A DNA stretch of 64,000 nt from the NCBI RefSeq assembly GCF_034274695.1, contig NZ_CP128362.1, forward strand, positions 3,660,501 through 3,724,500, in the 5' to 3' direction. This stretch comes from Chitinophaga sp. LS1. GTDB lineage: Bacteria > Bacteroidota > Bacteroidia > Chitinophagales > Chitinophagaceae. The translations under genes were made by a program, and so were the position numbers. The notes under the pieces are model-generated. The model worked only from the letters and a program-made list of their open reading frames with translations. It was not told where the DNA came from and did no database searches. This document shows positions 1 to 8,595 of the stretch, one piece after another; positions within the stretch are counted from its first letter, which is position 1, and each line of letters begins with the position of its first letter.

Positions 1-2
1 AA

Positions 3-167
3 ACACAGCGGGAAGCACTGATACTGCGATACTATGCAGATCTGAGTTTTAAAGAGATTGCGCAAACCGTCAACGTGGGGATCAACACCGCCCTGGGCAG
101 GGTTCGGTATGCCATCATCAACATGCGGAAACTGATGGAGCGTGAGGCACTGGAAGCCGTATTATAA
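3..167 (+). CDS. RNA polymerase sigma-70 family factor, C-terminal end (partial)
   Basis: The window opens inside this gene; 54 codons of its C-terminus are visible before TAA. The residues read as sigma region 4: a run like LILRYYADLSFKEIA followed by the recognition helix INTALGRVRYAI, the helix-turn-helix that contacts the -35/-33 element. The family is therefore clear, while the subgroup (ECF or other) is an inference, because region 2 lies outside the window. It converges on the histidine kinase gene with only 6 bases between the two stop codons, and no terminator hairpin is visible there. Confidence 0.8.
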   Translation, partial: TQREALILRYYADLSFKEIAQTVNVGINTALGRVRYAIINMRKLMEREALEAVL

Positions 168-173
168 CCAACA

Positions 174-2291
174 TTATACGTTCAGACGCGCACCTTTGAC
201 AGCAGGTTGCTTACTAGGCTCACAGGGGAGCTCTACATAAAAGGTTGTTTCCTTACCTGGTATACTCTCAAACCACAGATGGCCATTGTGCATTTCTGCA
301 ATTTTTCTGGAGATGGATAACCCCAGTCCAAAGGACTGTTCACCGGCTGTACCCGGTCTTCCCGCAGAAGTGTGCATCTCAAAGATCTTTTCCTTTAATT
401 CCGGCGGAATACCAATGCCTTTATCCTTGATCATAATGGTAAAGGTATTGTCTGTCCGGGTAGCACTGATACTGATCACGGATCTTTCATTACTGAACTT
501 GATGGCATTGTCGATCAGGTTGGTGAAGAGCTGCCAGATCTTATCCCTGTCAAGATAGGCCATGCCTGCGGGCACGCGGCCTACCCTGATGCGTTGTCTT
601 TTCTGTTGTGCTTTGAACTGTAGCAGATCGATACATTCCATCAGGACGAGGGGGAGGTCTGTCAGTTCTGATCTCAGATCAGCCAGTTGTCCTTTGTTTT
701 TATTTTCGAGTAGTTGATTGATGATTTCAAATGCCTGGTTGCCTGCTTGGGCGATCATCTGGTACATGGCTTTGCGCTGTGCCGGATCGAACTCCTCGCC
801 ATCCAATAGCAGGCCGGCGATAGCGCCGATATTGCCCACAGGGTTTTTCAGGTCATGAATAATGACTTTGAGCAGTGCGGCATTTTCCTGATCCCTGCTT
901 TCCAGGTTACGCAGGGCAGTGGTAAGCCTGGCATTCTGAATACCCACTAGTTGCAGATTTTGCTTGGATCGAAGCCACATTTTCCAGATCAGGAAGGCGA
1001 TGGCAATCACTGATGCGAGGAAGAGTGTGGTGATGACTAACAGGATGGTCTTAAGCCGGTCGTCATTTTTGAGTGAAATAATTTCCTGCTGACGGGCTAC
1101 GTTGTCAAACTCTCTGCTGATGTCTGCTTCGTGAATTTTCCGGTTACGGTTATCCAGCGAGTCTTTGATGTAGGTATATTCTTTCAGGAAAGCGTATGCC
1201 TTGTCAGGTTGATTAGTTTTTGCAAACCAGGTTTCTTCCGCTTTGAGCCATCTGAGGCGCAGTTCTCTGTCAGGTAGTGCGATAGTATCCATTGCCGATT
1301 TTATCTTACTCAACACCTTATATGCCTCCGGCATCCGGTTGGTATTGATGTAGAGATTCGCGAGGCGAAGCAGCGTGTAGTAAGCGTCGTCATTGGCATA
1401 ACCAGGCTGATTGTTGATACAGATGCTTTCAAGAAGCAGGGGTTCAACACTGGCGGTGTCTCCTTTCTTTAGGTACATGAAAGACTGGTTGCCGTATATA
1501 ATACCTTTTGCCGTCGCGATATAGCGCTTCTCATTGGCGGCAATACTGAACCTGCCTTCGTTTTCACTGATATAACTGAGGGCTTTCTGGAAATAGAGAC
1601 TGGCACTGTCATAGTTGCCGGCACGGTCAAAGGAAAGCGCGGTATTGTCGATATTCTCCTGGATAAAGGAAAAGGCTGGGAAATCCTGCTCACCACAAAT
1701 GAGGCGAAGGTGTGTGGCGGTTTTGAAATACTTAGCAGCTTCTGAATATTTCTCCTGCCTGTAGCAGATCATGCCTAGCTGATTGTAATAGTCAGCTAGG
1801 AAAGCAGTGTCATGAGTGGTTTCACCTATTTGTTTTGCCTTGTAATAGTATTCGAAAGCTTCGGTCAGCCGTTTTTGTGCTACCAGCACATCCCCTTTAT
1901 TCAAAAGTGCGTTGACATATGACTTTGTATACTTTTTATTGTCCTTGAGATCTTTCATTACGTACAGCATACTGTCGCAATAGATCAGGCTTTTTGAGTA
2001 GTCTTTGTCGTAATAGTAGCCTCTTTTGAACAGGTATTTACGGTATAAATCACCCGGACCCGCATGTTGAAAACGTGCGTATACAGAATCCAGGTAGCGC
2101 AATTCTTTTTCCCTGTCCGGATCTGTACCCAAGCTGTCGGCATGGCGGATGACAGCTTCGAAAAATTTAGGGTGATCAACATTGTCCTGTTGACCGGGGT
2201 TACAGGCAATACACGCTGAAAGCATGTACACAAACAACACATACCAGAACACTCGCCAAAGGGATAATTCTTTTGTACTAAAAATAAACAT
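174..2291 (-). CDS. TPR-containing membrane sensor histidine kinase
   Basis: This is a 705-residue sensor kinase. An N-terminal signal or anchor (residues 13-30, with two possible lipobox cysteines, C27 and C30) leads to an extracytoplasmic region of about 380 residues with TPR-like helical repeats (for example around 130-200 and 210-245). A transmembrane helix lies at about 415-437. The kinase core follows: phospho-acceptor H479 in VIIHDLKNP, N box near 589-597 (LIDNAIKF), G1 box DKGIGIPP near 623 and G2 box FGLGLSI near 654. It should autophosphorylate on H479 and pass phosphate to a response regulator that is not adjacent here, so its partner is unknown. The TPR sensor half suggests protein or peptide sensing, which is an inference. 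Confidence 0.88.
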   Translation of the reverse strand: MFIFSTKELSLWRVFWYVLFVYMLSACIACNPGQQDNVDHPKFFEAVIRHADSLGTDPDREKELRYLDSVYARFQHAGPGDLYRKYLFKRGYYYDKDYSKSLIYCDSMLYVMKDLKDNKKYTKSYVNALLNKGDVLVAQKRLTEAFEYYYKAKQIGETTHDTAFLADYYNQLGMICYRQEKYSEAAKYFKTATHLRLICGEQDFPAFSFIQENIDNTALSFDRAGNYDSASLYFQKALSYISENEGRFSIAANEKRYIATAKGIIYGNQSFMYLKKGDTASVEPLLLESICINNQPGYANDDAYYTLLRLANLYINTNRMPEAYKVLSKIKSAMDTIALPDRELRLRWLKAEETWFAKTNQPDKAYAFLKEYTYIKDSLDNRNRKIHEADISREFDNVARQQEIISLKNDDRLKTILLVITTLFLASVIAIAFLIWKMWLRSKQNLQLVGIQNARLTTALRNLESRDQENAALLKVIIHDLKNPVGNIGAIAGLLLDGEEFDPAQRKAMYQMIAQAGNQAFEIINQLLENKNKGQLADLRSELTDLPLVLMECIDLLQFKAQQKRQRIRVGRVPAGMAYLDRDKIWQLFTNLIDNAIKFSNERSVISISATRTDNTFTIMIKDKGIGIPPELKEKIFEMHTSAGRPGTAGEQSFGLGLSISRKIAEMHNGHLWFESIPGKETTFYVELPCEPSKQPAVKGARLNV

Positions 2292-2515
2292 TACATCTTA
2301 TAACGTTAATAATAGCTAAACTATTTTTTAGCAAAACATTTTGTAACAGGTACTGGTTATTGCCCACCGTAGTGTAAGGTAAAGCGTTTTTTGCAGGATG
2401 TATAACGGGGGGTGAAAAATTACATGTAAGTGGTATAGTAATATAAGGATACTTTTTCAAGTAGTAGGGATTTTTAATGCGATTAGATTTCAGGCGATCA
2501 ATGTTATTGGAGTAG

Positions 2516-2546
2516 AAAAACTGAGGACCACTTTCGTGATCCTCAG
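2516..2546 (-). terminator. Rho-independent terminator of the OmpA gene
   Basis: Read on the minus strand, an 11 bp stem with a single G-T wobble and a GAAA loop is followed by five T. It sits 9 bases beyond the stop of the OmpA-family gene. The remaining bases up to the kinase start (2292-2515) hold no recognisable gene or clear promoter. Confidence 0.85.
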
Positions 2547-2554
2547 CCATCAAT

Positions 2555-3412
2555 TTATTGCTTCTTTTCTAACAACTTGAAGAACTGATCCAGTTGCGGC
2601 AGGATCACAATCCTTGTTCTACGGTTGGCAGCTCGTCCTTCCGGTGTATCATTGTTAGCTACTGGAACATATTCACTACGTCCGGCAGCAGTGATACGTG
2701 CTGGATTGATTGCGTAATCGTTTTGTAAAACACGGGTTACAGCAGTCGCTCTCTTCACACTCAGATCCCAGTTGTCCAGCAGTACGCCTTTCTTGTATGG
2801 GTTGGTATCAGTATGACCTTCTACGAGGAACTCGATGTTTGGCTGATTATTCAGCACTTTGGCCACTTTACCCAATACTTCTTTTGCACGTGCAGTGATG
2901 TCATAGCTACCACTTTCAAACAGCAGTTTGTCAGAGATGTCTATGTAAACCACACCCTTATCAACTTTAATGTTGATGTCCTGGTCATTCAGATCGCCGA
3001 TAGCCCCTTTCAGGTTCATAACCAATGCCATGTTGAGGGAGTCCTTCTTAGCAATCGCTGACTGCAGGTCCTGGATGTAGGCATCTTTTGCGCCAATATT
3101 ATCCAATGATTTCTTGATGCTTTCAGCCTGTGAATTACTGATCACAGACAGGTTTTTCAGCTGATCAAGCAGTTCGTTGTTGTTCTTTTTCAGCCCTTCT
3201 GTACGTTCGTCTGTGATATTCCTGCGATGTTCAAAAGCAGCAGTGGAATCACGAAGACTACGCTGGCAATCCTGTAATTGTCCCTGCAGTGCAGTATATT
3301 TCTCACTCAGAGAAACATAGCGGGCCTCCGAAGCCTTGTACTTCTTTGTACCTACACAGGAAAACAATAATACAGGCAACGATACTGCCAACAATATGAT
3401 CCTTAGTTTCAT
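2555..3412 (-). CDS. OmpA-family peptidoglycan-binding lipoprotein
   Basis: This 285-residue protein has a lipoprotein signal (VLLFSC, acylated cysteine C19), a coiled-coil rich stretch at about 30-125, and a C-terminal OmpA-like domain at about 150-272. The domain shows the family motifs VEGHTDTN near 197 and NRRTRIVI near 263. Proteins of this layout tether the outer membrane to peptidoglycan, with the coiled coil as a spacer and the OmpA domain binding diaminopimelate. It is monocistronic, with its own terminator. No Bacteroidota promoter motif was found upstream on this strand. Confidence 0.9.
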   Translation of the reverse strand: MKLRIILLAVSLPVLLFSCVGTKKYKASEARYVSLSEKYTALQGQLQDCQRSLRDSTAAFEHRRNITDERTEGLKKNNNELLDQLKNLSVISNSQAESIKKSLDNIGAKDAYIQDLQSAIAKKDSLNMALVMNLKGAIGDLNDQDINIKVDKGVVYIDISDKLLFESGSYDITARAKEVLGKVAKVLNNQPNIEFLVEGHTDTNPYKKGVLLDNWDLSVKRATAVTRVLQNDYAINPARITAAGRSEYVPVANNDTPEGRAANRRTRIVILPQLDQFFKLLEKKQ

Positions 3413-3492
3413 ATAAATTTTATTTTAATTAAATGACTCTCAACTTTGGTACCTGCACACTGGTAATATTCCAAAACCTTGCCACAATCCTT

Positions 3493-3523
3493 TTTGGCGG
3501 GGTGAACTATACCTGTAAATTTG
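3493..3523 (+). promoter_or_regulatory. Bacteroidota-type promoter for the GH29 gene
   Basis: TTTG at 3493-3496 is followed after 19 bases by TAAATTTG at 3516-3523, an exact match to the TTTG / TAnnTTTG consensus of the Bacteroidota housekeeping sigma factor. Transcription would start near 3528-3530, leaving a leader of about 110 bases before the ATG at 3638. Confidence 0.7.
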
Positions 3524-3637
3524 TTAAAATGATGAGATTGATGGCAATTTCACCAATCATGGTATTAGTTTATCAGGGTAGGTACAGTGCGCAATGCTTA
3601 TATTATATTGGTCTTCTTAACCACGTATAGGTCTCAT

Positions 3638-5029
3638 ATGAAGCAACAATTCTTTTCCCGCTTACTGGCAGGGGTACTGTGTTTGTCACCAGCCATTTTA
3701 AGCGCACAATCAAAATCGTTATCCACACTACAGCAACAATTTGTTGATCTGCGGTTCGGTATGTTCATCCACTTCAACATTCCTACTTTCATGGATCAGG
3801 ACTGGCCTGACCCTGAAACGCCTGCTACTGCTTTCAATCCGACTAAACTGGATTGTAACCAGTGGGCTACAACTGCCAAAGCCGCGAATATGTCTTATGG
3901 TTGCCTGACTACAAAACACCATAGTGGTTTCTGTATATGGGATACAAAGACAACGGATTACAATGTTATGAATAGTCCGCTGAAGCGTGACGTCGTAAAG
4001 GAATATGTAACCGCATTCAGGGCAAAAGGATTGAAAGTGATGTTGTACTATTCCATTTTAGATACACATCATAAATTGCGTCCCCACGGCATTACACGTC
4101 AGGATATTGAAATGATCAAAGCGCAACTCACAGAATTACTCACCAATTACGGAGAGATCACAGCTTTGATTATAGATGGATGGGATGCACCGTGGTCACG
4201 CATATCTTACGAAGATGTACCGTTTGATGATATCTACCATCTGGTAAAGACACTGCAACCAAACTGTCTGCTCATGGACCTGAATGCAGCGAAATATCCG
4301 ACAGATGCACTGTTCTACACAGATATCAAATCTTATGAGCAGGGTGCCGGTCAGCACATCTCAAAAGAAAGTAATCAACTGCCTGCATTGTCCTGTTTGC
4401 CAATTAATCAGAACTGGTTCTGGAAAAAAAGTTTCCCAACTACACCCGTGAAAGATCCTGTAAAATTGGTCAATGATAACCTGGTTCAATTGAATAAAGC
4501 ATGGTGTAACTTCATCCTGAATGTAGCACCTAACCGTGAAGGGTTGATTGATGATAATGCAGTTGCTGCATTGACACAGATGGGAAAGATGTGGAAACCG
4601 GCAGGTCCGTTACCTGCTTTACCAAAAGGTGCAGCACCCATTACTGCACAAAACTTTGCGAAGTTCCAGTACAGTAATTCCAGCTGGAGTGATGATATGA
4701 ATATCATGGACTTTGCAAATGATGATAACTTCCTTACCAGCTGGCAGTCAAATGCTGAGGTGAAACAACCTTGGTATGAAGTGGATTTTGACAGAGAGAA
4801 GGATTTTAATATGGTGACGATTGTAGAAGATGGCGACCATATTAAGAAGTACCAGTTGGAATATAACGATGGTGGTGTATGGAAACCCTTACCAGCAGGT
4901 GTGCAACAGGGGCGTGTGAGAATACACAGATTTGATGCTGTAAGAGGTGGAAAAGTCAGAATAAAAATTGAAGAAAGTAGCGCGCCCCCTGCAATAGCAG
5001 AATTGGGTGTGTATGATGAAAGGAAATAA
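3638..5029 (+). CDS. Secreted GH29-type alpha-L-fucosidase with C-terminal F5/8-type domain
   Basis: This 463-residue enzyme has a signal peptide ending near ILSAQ (residue 24). The catalytic TIM barrel covers about 30-340, with the family motifs FGMFIHFN (40-47) and KHHSGF (93-98). The probable nucleophile is D180 in ALIIDGWD, at the position of the GH29 aspartate. A C-terminal beta-sandwich (about 350-463, with TSWQSN near 370) resembles a discoidin/F5/8 C carbohydrate-binding module. It would release terminal alpha-L-fucose from glycans in the periplasm or outside. An in-frame upstream start at 3587 exists, but the signal peptide and promoter spacing favour 3638. Its neighbour is an STN-less SusCD pair, so the two may form one small fucosylated-glycan locus, although a strong terminator separates them. 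Confidence 0.87.
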   Translation: MKQQFFSRLLAGVLCLSPAILSAQSKSLSTLQQQFVDLRFGMFIHFNIPTFMDQDWPDPETPATAFNPTKLDCNQWATTAKAANMSYGCLTTKHHSGFCIWDTKTTDYNVMNSPLKRDVVKEYVTAFRAKGLKVMLYYSILDTHHKLRPHGITRQDIEMIKAQLTELLTNYGEITALIIDGWDAPWSRISYEDVPFDDIYHLVKTLQPNCLLMDLNAAKYPTDALFYTDIKSYEQGAGQHISKESNQLPALSCLPINQNWFWKKSFPTTPVKDPVKLVNDNLVQLNKAWCNFILNVAPNREGLIDDNAVAALTQMGKMWKPAGPLPALPKGAAPITAQNFAKFQYSNSSWSDDMNIMDFANDDNFLTSWQSNAEVKQPWYEVDFDREKDFNMVTIVEDGDHIKKYQLEYNDGGVWKPLPAGVQQGRVRIHRFDAVRGGKVRIKIEESSAPPAIAELGVYDERK

Positions 5030-5051
5030 ATAATTCTTCCTTTTAAAATAA

Positions 5052-5110
5052 AAATCCCCCAAACTAAAAAGCTTTTTCCTTCGGCAAAAGCTTTTTAGTT
5101 TGGGGGATTT
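5052..5110 (+). terminator. Long Rho-independent terminator after the fucosidase gene
   Basis: A perfect inverted repeat with arms of about 25 bases (5052-5076 and 5086-5110) and a short TCCTTCGGC-like loop lies 22 bases after the stop codon. The arms are A/T rich at the loop end, so the structure could act in both directions. It isolates the fucosidase transcript from the SusC promoter. Confidence 0.88.
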
Positions 5111-5175
5111 CGATTATCTCCACCTTCCGTTAAAAAAAACATAAAAATAATTACCTACTAATTTAGTGGACTTTG

Positions 5176-5183
5176 TATATTTG
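5176..5183 (+). promoter_or_regulatory. -7 element (TATATTTG) of the first SusC gene
   Basis: TATATTTG matches TAnnTTTG exactly. No TTTG was found 19-21 bases upstream, so the -33 element is weak or replaced by an activator. It sits in the 226-base stretch between the terminator and the SusC start, directly ahead of the hairpin leader. Confidence 0.5.
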
Positions 5184-5189
5184 CCCCCG

Positions 5190-5336
5190 ATTCGCTACTA
5201 CTGCCACCAACTGTAGTACTATGTACCCGCTGCTACCACCAATAGTAGTACTCCCTTTTATTCTTACAATTTAACTGCTGCTATCGCCAACTATAGCAGT
5301 CACCATGCTTTTTACTTAATTAAACCGACTTCGAGA
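5190..5336 (+). promoter_or_regulatory. Structured 5' leader with three similar hairpins
   Basis: Three short hairpins follow one another in the presumed leader. H1 is 5196-5218 (6 bp stem, loop TGCCACCAACT). H2 is 5229-5249 (7 bp with two G-T pairs, loop CCACCAA). H3 is 5278-5299 (7 bp stem CTGCTAT/ATAGCAG, loop CGCCAACT). The loops share a C-C-A-(CC)-A-A core, and the stems vary at paired positions while staying paired, which favours RNA structure over chance. This resembles no riboswitch class I know. Function is inferred only from position, between the -7 element and the SusC start. Confidence 0.5.
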
Positions 5337-8300
5337 ATGGAAAAACAAGGAAGGCGCGTAATGGCTCTGCTATTGCCATTCATGTGCTGTGTATTAATCC
5401 TGCTTAGCTGCTTACAATCCTTTGCAGCAACGATTCCTATTACAGGTAAAGTGACAGATGAAAAAGGACAACCACTACCAGGTGTAAGCGTGCAGCTCAA
5501 AGGCACCGGCACAGGGGTTTCTACCGGTACGGACGGTACTTTCTCTATCAATGTACCTGACCAGTATGCAGTACTGGTATTCTCCTATGTAGGCTATGGC
5601 AAACAGGAAGTGCCTGTAGGTGGTCAGAAACATCTTACCGTAAAACTCGCTTCTTCAGAAAGTGCATTGAGCGAAGTGGTGGTAGTAGGTTATGGTACCC
5701 AGCAAAAAGGAAACATCTTAGGTGCAGTGACGACCATGCCCGTGGGCAACCTGATCGAAAAACCCTTGGGTAGAGCAGAACAGGCACTGATAGGACAAAT
5801 GCCCGGTGTACAGGTAAAACAACAGACAGGTATGCCCGGTCAGGGTCTGAGCATCACGATACGTGGTAGCGGATCTGTAACTGCCGGTACTGAACCACTC
5901 TATGTAGTAGATGGGTTCCCGCTGGATGTAGTAAGCAATAATGGCTCCGGTGGTTTTACCGCCAGTCCGCTCAATAACCTGAATCCAAATGATATTGAAA
6001 GTATACAGGTGTTGAAAGACGCTGCTGCCGGTGCCATTTATGGTTCCCGCGCAGCCAATGGTGTTGTGATCATCACCACTAAAAGAGGGCAGTCAGGTAA
6101 AGCAAAGATCGCTTTCAATGCAACAACCGGTTTAAGTAAAATAAATCGTAAGACAGATGTACTGAGTGCTGATGAGTGGGTGAAGATGGCGACAGAAGTA
6201 GCGAATACCAACTGGGTAGCATCCGGCTCCGGCAGAAGTGCGACACAGACAAATGCAGAACGTGCTTCTATCTTAGGTCTGGCAAGTGGTGTCGTGAACA
6301 CTTCGTATATGACAGATGATCGTTGGGCAGAACCTGGTCATCCCGGTTTGACATATATTGACTGGCAGGATGAGATATTCAGAACGGCGCCTTTTGGCAA
6401 TTACGAAGTATCTGCCAGTGGTGGTACTGACAATGTGCATTACTTTATCTCCGGTAATTACCTGGATCAGGATGGTACCGTGATCAATTCTTCTTTCAAG
6501 AATTACGGTGCCAGAGCGAATGTGGAAGCAAACGTAGGCAAGCATGTAAAAGTAGGGCTGAACCTCGCGCCAAGCTATTCAGAAAACCATGCACCTGATG
6601 CAGAAGGTAAGGACAATCAGGTAATGAAAGCCCTGCAAATGGTACCGGTTGTAGAATCTACTGCTGGTAATATGACAGGCGCCGGTGGCCTTTCTACCTA
6701 CACCTGGGCAAGTGCAAAACTGATCAGCCCTTATGCTTACCTGAAAAAAGTGACCAGTCTTGTAAAGACAACCCGTCTGCTGGGATCTATGTATGGCCAG
6801 TATGAAATCATCCCCGGTTTGGTACTGAAGTCTACCATCAACCTGGACCAGATGAATCTTACTACCAAAAGATATATTCCTGATGATGTGGTGGTAGGTG
6901 CTGCCACAGAACTGGTAACCAATCCGGGTAAGAATGCTTCTGGTTCCTACGGTGGTTACCTTAAACAAAACTTCATCAATGAAAATACCCTGACTTATTC
7001 CAAAACCATCGCAGGTAAACACAATATCTCTGCAGTATTGGGTGAATCATACAATAAGGTACACTACGAAACCTTTACCATTGCCACAGCAGGTGGCTTT
7101 GCCAACGATATTATACAAACACTGAACAATGCCATTCCCAATAGTTCAGGGGTGACGACTACCGGCTCTACTACCGAAACCAACAACGTGCTGTACTCAT
7201 GGTTTGGCAGGGTACAATATGACTATGCAGGTAAATACCTGGTGACAGCCAGTTTGAGAAAAGATGCTTCTTCCCGTTTTGGTGCTGACAGCCGTTGGGG
7301 TACATTCCCTTCTGCCAGCATCGGATGGCGTTTGTCTGAAGAGCCTTTCCTGAAAAGCGTGAGCTTTATCAATGACCTGAAAGTGCGTGTAAGCTGGGGT
7401 AAATCTGGTAATAACAACATTGGTGATTATGGTTCTATTCCAACGCTCACCAGTGCCACTTACAGCTTTGGCGGTAACAGCGCTACAGCCGCTACCGGAC
7501 AGGTCGTATCAGGTCTGGCAAATCCTAACCTGAAATGGGAAACTTCTTCTACCTGGAACGCAGGTATTGATGGTAGTTTCCTGCGCAGCCGTTTGAATGT
7601 GATCGTGGATGTATACAGAAAGAAAAATACGGATCTGCTGCTGAACCTTCCTGTAGTAGGTGCGAGTGGCTTTACAACCAGTCTGCAGAACATTGGCGCC
7701 GTGCAGAACCAGGGGCTTGAAATTGGTGTGAACAGTGTGAACGTTCGGCTGAAAAAATTTGAATGGTCTACCAATGCAAACATCGCATTCAACCAGAACA
7801 AAGTATTGGAACTGGGTGCTGATGGTGAACCAATTGAAATATCTTCTGCTTACAGTGGTAGTAATGCACCATACCTGTTGAAAAAAGGTTTACCACTGTT
7901 CAGCTATTATGTAACGAAAGTAAATGGTCTGCTCACACAGGCGGATATCGATAATTCCAGTGTAGCAAGGGTATCCAAAGAGAGAGTAGGAGATGCGAAG
8001 TATTATGATGCGAATGGCGATGGTGCTATCACTTCTGCTGACAGGGTGGTATATGGCCAGCCAAATCCTAAATATACTTGGGGACTCACCAATACATTCA
8101 AGTACAAAGATTTTGATCTGGGTGTAACGATCTATGGTCAGCATGGTGGTTCAATCCTTTCTTACCTGGGTAGGGCAATCGATTTTTCAGGTAGTACAAC
8201 AGCGAATACTTTGGGTGTATGGAGAGACCGGTATACAGATGATAACCAAAACTTCAGCGCACCACGTGGTAAAGCAGCATCTACTTATACCGTACCTAAC

Positions 8301-8579
8301 GTAACATCAGACTGGATCTACAGCACTGACTTCTGGCGTATTCAGAACATCACTTTAGGATATAACCTGAAACACATTCTCAGAACAAGTGCCATCAGCA
8401 GTGCGCGTATCACCGCTTCTTTACAGAACTGGTTTGGCCATGATAAATACAAAGGTGGTGCAAACCCTGAAGCACAGAATACCAATACCAGTGGTAATAC
8501 CAGCTATTCACTGCCAGGAGATTATGGCGCAGTGCCTTTGAGCAAATCTGCGGTTATTGGTTTGAATGTCACCTTCTAA
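5337..8579 (+). CDS. SusC/RagA-type TonB-dependent outer membrane transporter
   Basis: This 1080-residue protein has a signal peptide ending near QSFAA (residue 31). A carboxypeptidase-regulatory-like domain covers about 34-105 (ITGKVTDEKGQPLPGVSV), followed by the TonB-interacting segment SEVVVVGYGTQ near 115, a plug domain at about 125-240 (PLYVVDGFPL, AAAGAIYGSRAANGVV) and a C-terminal beta barrel ending in the usual aromatic NVTF. It imports oligosaccharides or similar nutrients with its SusD lid. Unlike the other two SusC proteins here it has no N-terminal STN domain, so it is not expected to signal through a FecR/sigma pair. The SusD gene begins 16 bases after its stop codon. Confidence 0.93.
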   Translation: MEKQGRRVMALLLPFMCCVLILLSCLQSFAATIPITGKVTDEKGQPLPGVSVQLKGTGTGVSTGTDGTFSINVPDQYAVLVFSYVGYGKQEVPVGGQKHLTVKLASSESALSEVVVVGYGTQQKGNILGAVTTMPVGNLIEKPLGRAEQALIGQMPGVQVKQQTGMPGQGLSITIRGSGSVTAGTEPLYVVDGFPLDVVSNNGSGGFTASPLNNLNPNDIESIQVLKDAAAGAIYGSRAANGVVIITTKRGQSGKAKIAFNATTGLSKINRKTDVLSADEWVKMATEVANTNWVASGSGRSATQTNAERASILGLASGVVNTSYMTDDRWAEPGHPGLTYIDWQDEIFRTAPFGNYEVSASGGTDNVHYFISGNYLDQDGTVINSSFKNYGARANVEANVGKHVKVGLNLAPSYSENHAPDAEGKDNQVMKALQMVPVVESTAGNMTGAGGLSTYTWASAKLISPYAYLKKVTSLVKTTRLLGSMYGQYEIIPGLVLKSTINLDQMNLTTKRYIPDDVVVGAATELVTNPGKNASGSYGGYLKQNFINENTLTYSKTIAGKHNISAVLGESYNKVHYETFTIATAGGFANDIIQTLNNAIPNSSGVTTTGSTTETNNVLYSWFGRVQYDYAGKYLVTASLRKDASSRFGADSRWGTFPSASIGWRLSEEPFLKSVSFINDLKVRVSWGKSGNNNIGDYGSIPTLTSATYSFGGNSATAATGQVVSGLANPNLKWETSSTWNAGIDGSFLRSRLNVIVDVYRKKNTDLLLNLPVVGASGFTTSLQNIGAVQNQGLEIGVNSVNVRLKKFEWSTNANIAFNQNKVLELGADGEPIEISSAYSGSNAPYLLKKGLPLFSYYVTKVNGLLTQADIDNSSVARVSKERVGDAKYYDANGDGAITSADRVVYGQPNPKYTWGLTNTFKYKDFDLGVTIYGQHGGSILSYLGRAIDFSGSTTANTLGVWRDRYTDDNQNFSAPRGKAASTYTVPNVTSDWIYSTDFWRIQNITLGYNLKHILRTSAISSARITASLQNWFGHDKYKGGANPEAQNTNTSGNTSYSLPGDYGAVPLSKSAVIGLNVTF

Positions 8580-8595
8580 TTTAAAAAGTAAAACA

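Noticed and set aside
2278..2553. Minus-strand frame between kinase and OmpA genes
   Set aside because: It runs through the OmpA terminator and has no protein-like composition.
3433..3630. Small frame before the fucosidase gene
   Set aside because: It starts before the mapped promoter and has no recognisable features; the region reads better as a leader.
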